A stretch of DNA of 15,543 nt from an uncultured Collinsella sp. (GCA_902493545.1 CABUQI010000017.1:1-15543), one strand, 5' to 3'. Positions 1 through 7,426 are shown, counted from the stretch's first letter. Notes: generated by a model from the letters alone, not told the origin. Translations and numbers: made by a program.

Positions 1-14
1 GATATCGAGGCGCC

Positions 15-425
15 ATGGACGAAGAGCTTGATTACCTATGGGAGACCCTGGGCCTCGAGATCACTGCTGACCTTTGGCCCGAACGGGACAAAATTCACCC
101 CACGTTACGCCCCGCCATTACTGTGGTGCAGGCAAAATACCGCCGTGCATCCTTTTTGATCATGCGGATGTCATGGCACGCGGGACTCCCCGACCTTAAG
201 CGAATCCAGGCAAGCCTCGTCGAGCTGTCCGGTATGCCGACCGTCATATCCGAGGCGCACCTGGAGCAGCGCCAGCGCGAGCGACTGCAACAGCAGCGGA
301 TTCCCTTTATCTGCCCCGGCGTTCAGGCATATCTGCCCTTTATGGACGAGGAGTACTGGAGCGGCAAGCCCAACAAGCACGTAAAGGTCTACGATCCGCA
401 CGAATGGGCGCGGCTTGAGGATTAG
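15..425 (+). CDS. Uncharacterised protein, possibly truncated regulator
   Basis: The frame encodes 136 residues and is the only convincing plus-strand gene. The first ATG follows GAGG by four bases, but the frame is also open to the left edge of the window, so the true start may lie outside. The protein is soluble, with no membrane segment or signal peptide. A central amphipathic region rich in Arg and Gln (about 80-95) leads into the motif IPFICPGVQAYLPFM (about 96-110). A similar F-x-x-PG-x-Q-x-YLPF pattern occurs, from memory, in some proteins annotated as MarR-type winged-helix regulators, where it lies before the DNA-binding domain. Here the protein ends about 25 residues later with no helix-turn-helix, so a regulator lacking its DNA-binding part is possible but unproven. 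It converges on the ArsC-like gene, with the hairpin array in between. Confidence 0.6.
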   Translation: MDEELDYLWETLGLEITADLWPERDKIHPTLRPAITVVQAKYRRASFLIMRMSWHAGLPDLKRIQASLVELSGMPTVISEAHLEQRQRERLQQQRIPFICPGVQAYLPFMDEEYWSGKPNKHVKVYDPHEWARLED

Positions 426-640
426 CGCATATGCCCGCCAGCCGGGATAGTGCGCATGCCCGCCAACCGGAAAGCTCATCCCAGAATTTACGTCCAGAAC
501 GGGACGCGCTTTCCCCTAGAGGCCCCAAACGGAAACCGTATCCCAGATTTCGCGCTCAAACTGGGATACGGTTTCCGCTAGCCCCTTCAACCGGAAACTG
601 CGTCCCGGAATCCGAGCTCAAAACGGGACGCACTTTCCGC
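426..640. repeat. Three tandem 62-bp hairpin repeats
   Basis: Three units start with the same GGAAA at 469, 531 and 593, exactly 62 bases apart. Each is an inverted repeat. Unit A pairs 469-482 with 501-514 (12 of 14 positions). Unit B pairs 530-546 with 561-577 (17 of 17, 14-base loop). Unit C pairs 592-607 with 624-639 (15 of 16). Stem sequences differ between units but pairing is kept: B to C changes include C537-G570 to T599-A632, T539-A568 to C601-G630, A540-T567 to G602-C629 and A545-T562 to G607-C624. A shorter direct repeat (gcgcat, then gcccgcca, then ccgg) lies just upstream at 425-444 and 453-470. The array fills the gap between two convergent genes, a usual place for REP-type elements. 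No coding function is seen. Confidence 0.85.
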
Positions 641-645
641 AGCCA

Positions 646-1005
646 CTACAGCAGCACCTCGGTCCAGGCCGCTTCCTTAAACCCAGGAATCGCAAAGTCG
701 TCGCCCACCAGCAGCGGACGCTTGACCAGCATGCCGTCGCTCGCCAGCAGCTCGTAGCACTCCTGATCCGTCATGCCCGCATCCAGACGCGCCTTCAGGC
801 CCAGCTCTCGATATTTCATGCCCGACGAATTAAAGAAGCGCCGCACCGGCAGCCCCGAACGAGCAATCCAGGTCGCAAGCTCATCAGCCGTGGGATTGTC
901 CAAAACGATATCGCGATCGATATACTCTACCCCATGTTCGTCCAGCCATGCCTTGGCCTTCTTACAGGTCGAGCACTTGGGATATTCAACAAACAATACC
1001 GCCAT
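646..1005 (-). CDS. Spx/ArsC-family thioredoxin-fold protein (YffB-like)
   Basis: This 119-residue cytoplasmic protein belongs to the arsenate reductase ArsC/Spx/YffB superfamily. After a first beta strand it carries C11-S-T-C14, the redox CxxC motif at the N-terminus of helix 1 (YPKCSTCKKAKAWL). Near the C-terminus is the family motif VKRPLLVGDD (about 96-105), followed by a region resembling the end of Spx/YffB proteins. Length matches the family (about 115-130). The start at 1005 is preferred to the longer upstream frame because AAAGGA lies seven bases before it and the family begins at this strand. Family members include glutathione- or thioredoxin-coupled reductases and the RNA-polymerase regulator Spx; the sequence does not decide between them. 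A possible -10 (TACAAT on the minus strand, 1079-1084) suggests its own promoter after the VanZ-like gene. Confidence 0.9.
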   Translation of the reverse strand: MAVLFVEYPKCSTCKKAKAWLDEHGVEYIDRDIVLDNPTADELATWIARSGLPVRRFFNSSGMKYRELGLKARLDAGMTDQECYELLASDGMLVKRPLLVGDDFAIPGFKEAAWTEVLL

Positions 1006-1078
1006 GGGATTTCCTTTCTTAGAGAAAACAGGTGTCTGGAAAACTGCACATCGACGACCGCTCGCGATTGCAGCCGTT

Positions 1079-1084
1079 ATTGTA
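1079..1084 (-). promoter_or_regulatory. Possible -10 element of the ArsC-like gene
   Basis: The minus strand reads TACAAT about 75 bases before the ATG, inside the 122-bp gap after the VanZ-like gene. No good -35 hexamer is found at 16-18 bases, so the call is weak. Confidence 0.3.
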
Positions 1085-1127
1085 GTCAATGTCGAAGCAT
1101 AGGCAGTCGCGATGTCTCGTCTTAAGG

Positions 1128-1709
1128 CTAGCGCCTCGCATGGGCGCCGATCGGCCGAGTCGCATGGCGCACCAACGCCGCTGCCAGCAATACCAACAGC
1201 ATGGCGGTGACATAGCCCGCAGCATCGAATCCTAAATCGATAACGTCGAAATGCCTGCCGGGAACAAAGATCTTATGTACCTGATCGCCAACGGAGCAGG
1301 CGGCGCAAAAGAGCAATACGGGCACGCAACGGGAGCATACGCTCCACGGACGCCTGGAAAAGCAAGCCACGACCACCGAGGCGAACAATCCGACGAAGAA
1401 AAACTCTACGGTATGGGCAACGCGACGGACGTTCGTGCCCACCCACATGCGAATGGAAGCAAGTCGGCCAGACCGGACATTCGAGGCAGCCGAATCGGTG
1501 CCCCCGGTCATTCCGTCCCCCGCCTGAGTTTCACCCGTGATGCCGGTAGCCTGAACGCTCGCAGCCTGACCCTCCACCACGCGCGCGGTGGACTCGCTCA
1601 GCAACGACGTCTGCACTGCGTTTTGCTCCGTCAGCACCCAGATGCCCGCCAGCGTTGCGGCGAACAGAGCGATCGCGGTCCACCCGATTTTTTTCTTCAT
1701 GTGCGCCAA
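1128..1709 (-). CDS. VanZ-like membrane protein
   Basis: The 193-residue product has an N-terminal membrane segment (about 8-26) and then a polar linker of about 60 residues rich in Thr, Gly and Ala. After that come the VanZ-family landmarks: R-VAHTVEFFFVGL (about 96-108), a hydrophobic helix, and SVGDQVHKIFVPGRHFDVID (139-158), which matches the family's D-E-x-x-Q/H-x-F-x-PGR-x-x-x-x-x-D region. A final membrane helix lies at about 163-180. VanZ itself gives low-level teicoplanin resistance, but most relatives have unknown envelope roles, so no resistance is inferred. The start is a TTG at 1709: GGAGG lies seven bases before it, whereas the in-frame ATG three codons later is 16 bases away. 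The long linker between helix 1 and the VanZ core is atypical. Confidence 0.8.
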   Translation of the reverse strand: MAHMKKKIGWTAIALFAATLAGIWVLTEQNAVQTSLLSESTARVVEGQAASVQATGITGETQAGDGMTGGTDSAASNVRSGRLASIRMWVGTNVRRVAHTVEFFFVGLFASVVVACFSRRPWSVCSRCVPVLLFCAACSVGDQVHKIFVPGRHFDVIDLGFDAAGYVTAMLLVLLAAALVRHATRPIGAHARR

Positions 1710-1815
1710 AGGCCAACCTCCGTCTTTTTAAATATGAGCGAGTGTAGCCCCAAATGACATCGTCACCGTATCAAAATTTGAATCGCAACAGGAAGCGACA
1801 AAGCGACGCAAACCC

Positions 1816-2421
1816 CTACCCCGCCTCGCGCATCCAGCGATCGAACGTCCCCACGCACACGCCCAGGCACTTTGCTGCCTGGCTGCGGGTAATATCGCCC
1901 GCCTCATAGCTATCGCGCACCAGCTCAAACTGAGGAGGGCACGGCTTGCGAGGTCGACCGAAACGGACCCCTCGCGCCCGCGCCGCTGCAATTCCCTCCG
2001 CTTGGCGCCGATGGATATTCTCGCGCTCCACCTGCGCCACGTAGCTCAGCAGTTGCAGCACAATATCGGCAATCAGGGTGTTGGTCACATCCGGCGCGCC
2101 GCTGGCCCTGGCGCGCGTGTCAAGCAATGGCATGTCCAACACCACAATGGCAACCCCGAGCTCCTTGGTAATGCGTCGCCATTCCTCAAGAATCTCGGAG
2201 TAATTACGACCAAGTCGGTCGATAGAAAGCACCACCAGCACGTCCCCGTCTCCCAGGACGTGCAACAGCTCGCGATAATGCGGTCGATCGAAGTCCTTGC
2301 CGCTCGCATGGTCGGCATAAATATTCGCTGAGCCCACGCCATAGGCGCCCAGCGCATCCAGCTGCCGATTCAGATTCTGATCGCGCGAACTCACCCGCGC
2401 ATAACCGTACACCGTCGCCAT
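1816..2421 (-). CDS. Small serine recombinase (resolvase/invertase family)
   Basis: The 201-residue protein has the full Tn3 resolvase/DNA invertase layout. The N-terminal catalytic domain opens YGYARVSSRDQNLNRQL, with S11 at the nucleophile position and R9 beside it. The second catalytic cluster is SIDRLGR (66-72), with R69 and R72. A long helix E (about 116-150) ends in GVRFGRPRK, an AT-hook-like linker. A helix-turn-helix (SQAAKCLGVCVGTFDRWM, 180-197) forms the DNA-binding end. Such enzymes cut and rejoin paired short sites, resolving cointegrates or inverting segments. No transposase, terminal inverted repeat or partner gene adjoins it, so the target is unknown. The start at 2421 is chosen because the conserved strand begins there; the ribosome site (GGGGATGAG) is poor. 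A hairpin repeat at 2442-2478 lies in its leader. Confidence 0.92.
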   Translation of the reverse strand: MATVYGYARVSSRDQNLNRQLDALGAYGVGSANIYADHASGKDFDRPHYRELLHVLGDGDVLVVLSIDRLGRNYSEILEEWRRITKELGVAIVVLDMPLLDTRARASGAPDVTNTLIADIVLQLLSYVAQVERENIHRRQAEGIAAARARGVRFGRPRKPCPPQFELVRDSYEAGDITRSQAAKCLGVCVGTFDRWMREAG

Positions 2422-2441
2422 CTCATCCCCGCTTTCTTGTA

Positions 2442-2478
2442 AACCTGCCAAAAAGGGACAGGTTTATTTTGGTAGGTT
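2442..2478. repeat. 37-bp palindromic repeat, copy 1
   Basis: The arms aacctgcca (2442-2450) and tggtaggtt (2470-2478) pair with one G-T wobble when read on the plus strand. The loop contains GGGACAGGTT. The element is 32/37 identical, without gaps, to 14647-14683. It sits about 20 bases upstream of the recombinase start codon, in its leader. Confidence 0.8.
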
Positions 2479-2541
2479 TTACCTCTCAAATAGCAGGTAA
2501 GCGAGCGGCCGAGCAGACGGCAAGGTAGCCACGATTCAAAT

Positions 2542-2573
2542 GCGGAGGGCGGTCCCGAAAAGCCGCCCTCCGC
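2542..2573 (-). terminator. Terminator-like hairpin after rnr
   Basis: The arms gcggagggcgg (2542-2552) and ccgccctccgc (2563-2573) form a perfect 11-bp GC-rich stem, 26 bases past the rnr stop. On the minus strand it is followed by only a short T run (ATTTG), so efficiency is uncertain. It separates rnr from the recombinase. Confidence 0.55.
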
Positions 2574-2598
2574 TCCCCCACCATGAGTCGGGATTTGG

Positions 2599-4734
2599 CT
2601 AATGGATAAGCTTAAAGTCCAAGTGCCCACGCGTGGTATTGACGCGCGAGACCTCGACAATCACGCGCTGACCCAGTTCATAGCGAGTCCCCGTGTCGGC
2701 GCCCGTCAGCGTAAGCGCGTCCTCGTCGAACTCGAACCACTCGTTGCCCAGGCTCTTGATCGAAACCAAGCCTTCGACCTGCGTTAGGTCCAAGCGCACA
2801 AAGAGGCCCATGCTGCTAACCCACGAGACGGTTCCGGCATAGCGCTCGCCCAGACGGTCCTCATAGTACTGGGCAATCTTGATCTTTTGCGTCGCATGGC
2901 TGGCAGCATCTGCCGCGCGCTCGGCATCGCTGCATGCGCGGCAGATCTGCGGCAGAATGCGCGGCAGCGACTCGCGCCCCTTGCCGATCAGCCGCGGCGT
3001 ACGGACCAAGGCGTCCTTGCCGCCGAGCTGCTCATAGGCCAACTGCAGTTTGAGCACGCGGTGCACCACCAGATCGGGGTAGCGACGGATGGGACTCGTA
3101 AAGTGACAGTAGCACGGCGCGGCGAGCGCAAAGTGGCCCTCGTTGCGCGGCTTGTACAGCGCGCGCTGCATGCTGCGCAGAAGCAGCGTGTTGACGAGCG
3201 GTGCGTTGGCCGTACCGGCGGCAGCATCAACTGCAGCCTGCAGCTCATCGGGGCTCCCCAGGGCAATACCGGCAGCACGGCGATCGTCGATGATGCCTAG
3301 CTGCGCCAGCGCAACGGCAGCACCGTGCAGGCTATCGGGGCTCGGATCCTCATGCACGCGATAGCAGGCCTCGATATCACGGTCTGCCAGCCACTCTGCA
3401 ACGCACTCGTTGGCGAGCAGCATGGCTTCCTCGATAAGCGACGTGGCACACGAACGCTCACGCGCCACAATCTGCACGGGCACTCCGTCCTCATCCAATA
3501 GAGCGCGAATCTCGGCTGTGTCAAAATCGACTGAGCCGCGGGCGCGACGAATACGACGGCGAAGTTCGGCGAGTTCGTTAGCGGCGACAAGGAAATCGCC
3601 GAGGTCGATGTTGTAGCCGCGGGCGGCCTCCTCGCACGCAAGACCGCGCTCAAGCGCTTCCTCGCGCGAGGTCTCGGCAGCCGCAACATCCTCGGCTGCA
3701 CCCTCCAGCACCGAATACTCAACCGCGCCGGCACGCACCAGCAGCGCCTCGGCGCCGTCATAGTCCATACGCACACGCGAGCGAATCACGCTGGGATACG
3801 GATCGTAATGCCGCACGCGACCCTGCGCATCGAGCTCGATATCGACGGTAAACGCAAGACGGTCCTCGTCAGGGCGAAGCGAGCACAGGTCACAGGACAG
3901 GCGTTCGGGCAGCATGGGAAGCACGCGATCGGCCAGATACACCGATGTCGTACGATGGCGAGCCTCAAGATCGATATGCCCGTCCCAAGCCACATAGTGT
4001 GAAACGTCGGCGATATGCACACCCAGCTTGTAGCCACCCTCGGGCGTGCGCTCCAATGAAATGGCATCGTCAAAGTCGCGCGCGTCGACCGGGTCGATCG
4101 TGATGACAAAGCGGTCACGCAAATCGCGGCGGAGCTGGTCCTTAAGCGCCGCGGACACATCGAGCGAAAGCCCCTCGGCCTCGTCCAGCGCGGCCTCTGG
4201 ATAGCTATCGGTATAGCCGTAACGCGCCATCACATATTGAACGCCCAAATCGGGCGCATCATCTCCGCCAATGCGGCGCTCGATCGTCACGGTGCCCGAT
4301 TCCAGGCGCGTCGGGTAGGTCAAAATGCGCGCGACAACAGCATCACCCGGGTGAACGCCCAGACGATCCGCCGAGGTATCCTCGGGCAGAATGAAGAAGT
4401 CGGCCTTCAAACGCGAATCGAGCGGCTCAATCACACCGAGCGGACCGGCGGTCTGGTACGTACCCACTACGCTTATGGCTGCGCGCTCAACCACACCCTC
4501 GATCACGGCGCGCCGCTCACCGTGCGGGCTGTTCTTAATGCTCACGGCAACGGTATCGCCGTCCATGATCTCACGCTTGCCGCGACCCATGACCTTGTAG
4601 TCGCCATTCTCGGTTATGACATAGGCACTGTGCTCATGGAGCTGCACGCGCCCGGTCAGGCTCGGACGGCGTTCGCTGCGCACCGGCCCGCGCTGATTGC
4701 GAGCTCCACGCTTATGCTTGTTATTGCGCCCCAT
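2599..4734 (-). CDS. rnr: Ribonuclease R (3'-5' exoribonuclease)
   Basis: The 711-residue RNase II/R-family enzyme degrades structured RNA processively from the 3' end and works in mRNA turnover, rRNA quality control and trans-translation. Domains in order: a basic N-terminus (1-25), two cold-shock OB folds (about 26-68 and 92-140), the RNB catalytic domain (about 200-530), and a C-terminal S1 domain (about 628-711). The RNB motif ITIDPVDARDFDDAIS holds D214, D220, D222 and D223, with the spacing of the E. coli metal ligands. The protein is shorter than E. coli RNase R (813): it lacks the N-terminal helix-turn-helix and ends right after the S1 domain with no Lys-rich tail. The start is firm, since AGGAGG lies five bases before the ATG. 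It stands alone between terminators, and no smpB or ssrA was found nearby. Confidence 0.97.
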   Translation of the reverse strand: MGRNNKHKRGARNQRGPVRSERRPSLTGRVQLHEHSAYVITENGDYKVMGRGKREIMDGDTVAVSIKNSPHGERRAVIEGVVERAAISVVGTYQTAGPLGVIEPLDSRLKADFFILPEDTSADRLGVHPGDAVVARILTYPTRLESGTVTIERRIGGDDAPDLGVQYVMARYGYTDSYPEAALDEAEGLSLDVSAALKDQLRRDLRDRFVITIDPVDARDFDDAISLERTPEGGYKLGVHIADVSHYVAWDGHIDLEARHRTTSVYLADRVLPMLPERLSCDLCSLRPDEDRLAFTVDIELDAQGRVRHYDPYPSVIRSRVRMDYDGAEALLVRAGAVEYSVLEGAAEDVAAAETSREEALERGLACEEAARGYNIDLGDFLVAANELAELRRRIRRARGSVDFDTAEIRALLDEDGVPVQIVARERSCATSLIEEAMLLANECVAEWLADRDIEACYRVHEDPSPDSLHGAAVALAQLGIIDDRRAAGIALGSPDELQAAVDAAAGTANAPLVNTLLLRSMQRALYKPRNEGHFALAAPCYCHFTSPIRRYPDLVVHRVLKLQLAYEQLGGKDALVRTPRLIGKGRESLPRILPQICRACSDAERAADAASHATQKIKIAQYYEDRLGERYAGTVSWVSSMGLFVRLDLTQVEGLVSIKSLGNEWFEFDEDALTLTGADTGTRYELGQRVIVEVSRVNTTRGHLDFKLIH

Positions 4735-4811
4735 GGCGCCTCCTAACTATCGATTGCGAACTCCAAAGAGTCTACCCAAATGATTCGCTTTCCTGCCGTC
4801 CCCTAGGGATC

Positions 4812-4846
4812 AAAAAAACGGGCCGCCCCATAAGAGACGACCCGTT
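4812..4846 (-). terminator. Rho-independent terminator after ftsX
   Basis: The arms aacgggccg (4817-4825) and cgacccgtt (4838-4846) pair, with a G-U wobble on the minus-strand RNA. The minus strand then runs into seven Ts (4812-4818). It lies 25 bases past the ftsX stop and separates ftsEX from rnr. Confidence 0.88.
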
Positions 4847-4870
4847 GGAAGGGATGAATTCCAAGCATGC

Positions 4871-5791
4871 CTACACGCGCAGGTAGCGGCGCATGGCGAT
4901 GGCAGAACCAAAGAGACCGATAATCACGCCGACCAGAATCAGCGCAGCATAGGTCACCAGGTAGTACTGCATCGGCAGGGCAAACGACATCCAGCCGATG
5001 CTCTCCTGCAGACGCGGGATCATCAGATTGCGCAGCAGCTCCAGAACGCCGATGGAAAGCAGCGAGCCCAAAATGGCCTGCAGCACGCCCTCGGTGATAA
5101 ACGGGCCACGAATGAAGCCGTTGCTGGCGCCGACCAGACGCATAATCGCAATCTCACGACGACGCGCCGTGATGGACAGGCGAATCGTGTTGTTGATGAA
5201 GATGAATGCGATAAAGGTCAGAAGACCAACGAGCACCACGGCGGCGATGCGGATGTAGTTGGTCACCTGGAACAGGCGGCTCACTTCCTCCTGGCCGTAC
5301 AGCACGCTCGCGTTGACGTCGCCGTCATCCGCGATCTTCTGGAAATCGGCATCCTTCTTGAGCTTCTTTGCCGTGCTCTCGACCTTGGACGGATCGTCCA
5401 TCTCAATAGCGAAGGAAGCCGGCAGCGGGTTCTGGCCATCGAGCGCGCTCATGGTGGCGTCGGCGTTGCCCGACATCTTGCTCGTATACTCGGCCAGCGC
5501 GTCGTCCTTGTCCTTATAGGTCACGGACTTGACGTTATTCCACGTCTTAAGCTCGGCCTCAAAAGCCTGAACATCGGCCTGATCGGCGTCATCACTAATG
5601 AACGCGTTGATGACAACCTGATCCTCGACGGTGCCGATCACGGAGTTCAGCATCGCAGAGCCCATGATGAACAGGCCGATGATAAACAGCGAAAGGAAGA
5701 TCGTGATGACGGCGCCGAGCGAGGTAGTCCAGTTACGGAAGAAGTGGCTGATTGCCTCTTTGAAGGAGTAGCCCACGTTAGTTGGTGCCAT
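4871..5791 (-). CDS. ftsX: Cell division protein FtsX
   Basis: FtsX is the membrane subunit of the FtsEX ABC-type complex, which senses division or growth state and activates extracellular peptidoglycan hydrolases. The 306-residue protein has a short cytoplasmic N-terminus, membrane segment 1 (about 26-48), an extracellular domain (about 50-178), and three more membrane segments (about 181-200, 232-252 and 278-300). This is the usual FtsX topology. The cytoplasmic stretch ITARRREIAIMRLVGAS (207-223) is the conserved coupling region facing FtsE. The start codon lies inside the end of ftsE (14-base overlap), indicating translational coupling. A terminator follows the gene. Confidence 0.97.
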   Translation of the reverse strand: MAPTNVGYSFKEAISHFFRNWTTSLGAVITIFLSLFIIGLFIMGSAMLNSVIGTVEDQVVINAFISDDADQADVQAFEAELKTWNNVKSVTYKDKDDALAEYTSKMSGNADATMSALDGQNPLPASFAIEMDDPSKVESTAKKLKKDADFQKIADDGDVNASVLYGQEEVSRLFQVTNYIRIAAVVLVGLLTFIAFIFINNTIRLSITARRREIAIMRLVGASNGFIRGPFITEGVLQAILGSLLSIGVLELLRNLMIPRLQESIGWMSFALPMQYYLVTYAALILVGVIIGLFGSAIAMRRYLRV

Positions 5792-6998
5792 AGTTGCCGT
5801 AACCTCCCCTCTCCTGGTCGCGGATGACGTGGCCGCCCTCGAGGGCGATCACGCGACGGTGCATGCTATCGACCATCTCGCGGTCGTGCGTGGCGACGAT
5901 CACGGTGGTGCCGGTGCGGTTAATACGCTCAAGCAGCTTCATGATGCCCAGCGAGATCGCCGGGTCGAGGTTGCCCGTGGGCTCGTCGCAGATCAGCAGC
6001 GGCGGACGGTTGACCATAGCACGGGCGACGGCAACGCGCTGCTGCTCGCCACCGGAAAGCTGGTCGGGCAGCGAGTCCATCTGATCGGCCAGACCGACCA
6101 GACGCAGCACCTCGGGCACCTGGCTGCGAATGACGCCCTTGGGCTTGCCGATGCACTGCAGGGCAAACGCCACGTTTTCGTAGGCGGTCTTTTGCGGCAG
6201 AAGCTTAAAGTCCTGGAACACGGCGCCAATCTGGCGGCGCAGGAACGGAACCTTACGGTTCTTGATCTTCATGAGGTCCTGACCGGCAACCAGGATGCGG
6301 CCGCTCGTCGGCTTGACGTCACGGTTGAGCGTCGACAGCAGCGTGGTCTTACCCGAGCCGGAGTGACCGACCAGGAAGACGAACTCGCCCGGATAGATCT
6401 CGATGTTGATGTCGTCGAGTGCAGGCTTGTTAGGCTGTGCCGGATAGATCTTGGTGACATGCTCCATAAGGATGACGGGCTCGACACCGGCCTGCTTGGC
6501 CATCTTCTTGCGGCTGGCCTGCGGATCGATGGGCGCAAACACCGACGTAAAATCGGGGTTGTTGAGCGCGTTATCGAGGCTTGCGACCTCGGCTGCCTGA
6601 TCGCTCTCGACCACCGGGGCAGCAGGCTGCGTGGGGTCGGGAATAGCGGCAAAGAGACCGGACTGCGCAGGCTGAGGAGCCGGCGTCGCAGGGGCCAAGG
6701 GGTCGGGAATGCCGGCCATGGTAGGCTGCGGCGTGGCGGCACCAGCCTGAGGCTGCTCCACGCGAGCGGTCACGGCCTGAACGGGCTCAAAACCCGCCGT
6801 GCCGGAAAGCGCGACATCGCTGGTTGGATTGTAGGCAAAGGGATCGGATGCCGGCTGTGCCTGATCTGCCGGCTGAGCGGGGGCCTGAGCAACAGGCTGG
6901 CCCTCTGAATCCGGAGTGGCGAAACGACTGCCCTGGACGCCTGCCTGCGTCTTGGGGGCATCATCGCCCGCACCGGAGGTACGGAAGTGGTTACCCAC
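5778..6998 (-). CDS. ftsE: Cell division ATPase FtsE with long N-terminal extension
   Basis: FtsE is the ATPase of FtsEX; its ATP cycle drives FtsX to switch on cell-wall hydrolases. The ABC domain occupies about 174-400: Walker A GHSGSGKTT (211-219), Q-loop VFQDFKLLP (260-268), signature LSGGEQQR (314-321), Walker B LLICDEP (334-340) with D-loop NLD, and switch histidine H371. Residues 1-170 are unusual: low-complexity, rich in Pro, Ala and Gln, and predicted disordered, with IPDP occurring twice (97-100 and 119-122). E. coli FtsE is only 222 residues. The long form is supported by a GTG start with AAGGAG five bases upstream; the internal ATG at codon 166 has only a poor purine-rich site. 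An extended -10 lies about 45 bases upstream, so ftsEX likely has its own promoter. Confidence 0.95.
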   Translation of the reverse strand: MGNHFRTSGAGDDAPKTQAGVQGSRFATPDSEGQPVAQAPAQPADQAQPASDPFAYNPTSDVALSGTAGFEPVQAVTARVEQPQAGAATPQPTMAGIPDPLAPATPAPQPAQSGLFAAIPDPTQPAAPVVESDQAAEVASLDNALNNPDFTSVFAPIDPQASRKKMAKQAGVEPVILMEHVTKIYPAQPNKPALDDINIEIYPGEFVFLVGHSGSGKTTLLSTLNRDVKPTSGRILVAGQDLMKIKNRKVPFLRRQIGAVFQDFKLLPQKTAYENVAFALQCIGKPKGVIRSQVPEVLRLVGLADQMDSLPDQLSGGEQQRVAVARAMVNRPPLLICDEPTGNLDPAISLGIMKLLERINRTGTTVIVATHDREMVDSMHRRVIALEGGHVIRDQERGGYGNYGTN

Positions 6999-7043
6999 TG
7001 GTGCTCCTTATCGTCGTGCGTTTAAACTACATGAGCGCTTTGT

Positions 7044-7052
7044 ATTTTAGCA
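7044..7052 (-). promoter_or_regulatory. Extended -10 promoter of ftsEX
   Basis: The minus strand reads TGC-TAAAAT, an extended -10 box (TGN plus five of six consensus bases), 45 bases before the ftsE GTG. No good -35 exists at 17 bases, which extended -10 promoters tolerate. Confidence 0.5.
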
Positions 7053-7102
7053 GTATTAGCTTTGCTGCACATAAGAAGCATGGCGTGCTTAGGGATCCCG
7101 TC

Positions 7103-7225
7103 GGCCGGGCACAGGGTTACTCTCCAAATCGTCCTCGGACATGTCGGAGCCCCCGCTGCGCGCTTCGCGCGGCAGGGGCTCCTCCGCCCTGCGGAAAGAT
7201 TTGGAGAGTAACCCTGTGCCCGGCC
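7103..7225. repeat. 123-bp palindromic element
   Basis: A perfect 28-bp inverted repeat pairs 7103-7130 with 7198-7225, reading ggccgggcacagggttactc inwards at its start. Nested inside is a second GC-rich hairpin: 7146-7153 pairs with 7175-7182 and continues through a nearly complete inner stem to a small loop near 7164. A small third hairpin, tccgc-cct-gcgga, lies at 7183-7195. It contains no gene and shows no obvious target-site duplication. It could be a small non-autonomous mobile element or a structured RNA/DNA element. Confidence 0.85.
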
Positions 7226-7354
7226 TGCGGTAACTAAGGAGTCGCTGCGTTTATCTTGAAGTGCTGCATATACAAAGTTGGAAGGGTCTGAATTGCACTT
7301 TGCCGATATATGCCCTTTTCCCTGATGGGACCGTGCTTGAGGGGCGTCTTCATA

Positions 7355-7421
7355 AGTTGCGGTGAAATAGGGACTGTTTTACCAGTTAAAAGGTCTAAAC
7401 AGTCCTTATTTCACCGCAACT
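7355..7421. repeat. 25-bp inverted repeat (hairpin)
   Basis: The arms 7355-7379 and 7397-7421 are complementary at 24 of 25 positions. The one exception (G7370 against T7406) would be a G-U pair in plus-strand RNA but an A-C mismatch on the other strand. The loop is 17 bases. The arms contain GGGACTGTTT, resembling the GGGACAGGTT core of the 37-bp repeats. Confidence 0.85.
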
Positions 7422-7426
7422 GAAAC

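Noticed and set aside
426..640. CRISPR array
   Set aside because: Only three units, no separate spacers, whole unit is repetitive, and no cas genes nearby.
431..757. Plus-strand frame of 108 codons through the hairpin array
   Set aside because: It runs through the repeats and into the end of the ArsC-like gene on the other strand; no conserved protein pattern.
1128..1709. Glycopeptide resistance gene
   Set aside because: Only VanZ-family similarity; no vanRS, vanHAX or other resistance genes are present, and most VanZ relatives are not resistance factors.
1816..2598. Insertion sequence around the serine recombinase
   Set aside because: No transposase, no flanking terminal inverted repeats and no target duplication could be found.
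5829..6908. 359-codon plus-strand frame opposite ftsE, and similar ones at 7582-8493 and 8441-9400
   Set aside because: All lie antisense to well-identified genes with intact motifs, and their products are biased in composition.
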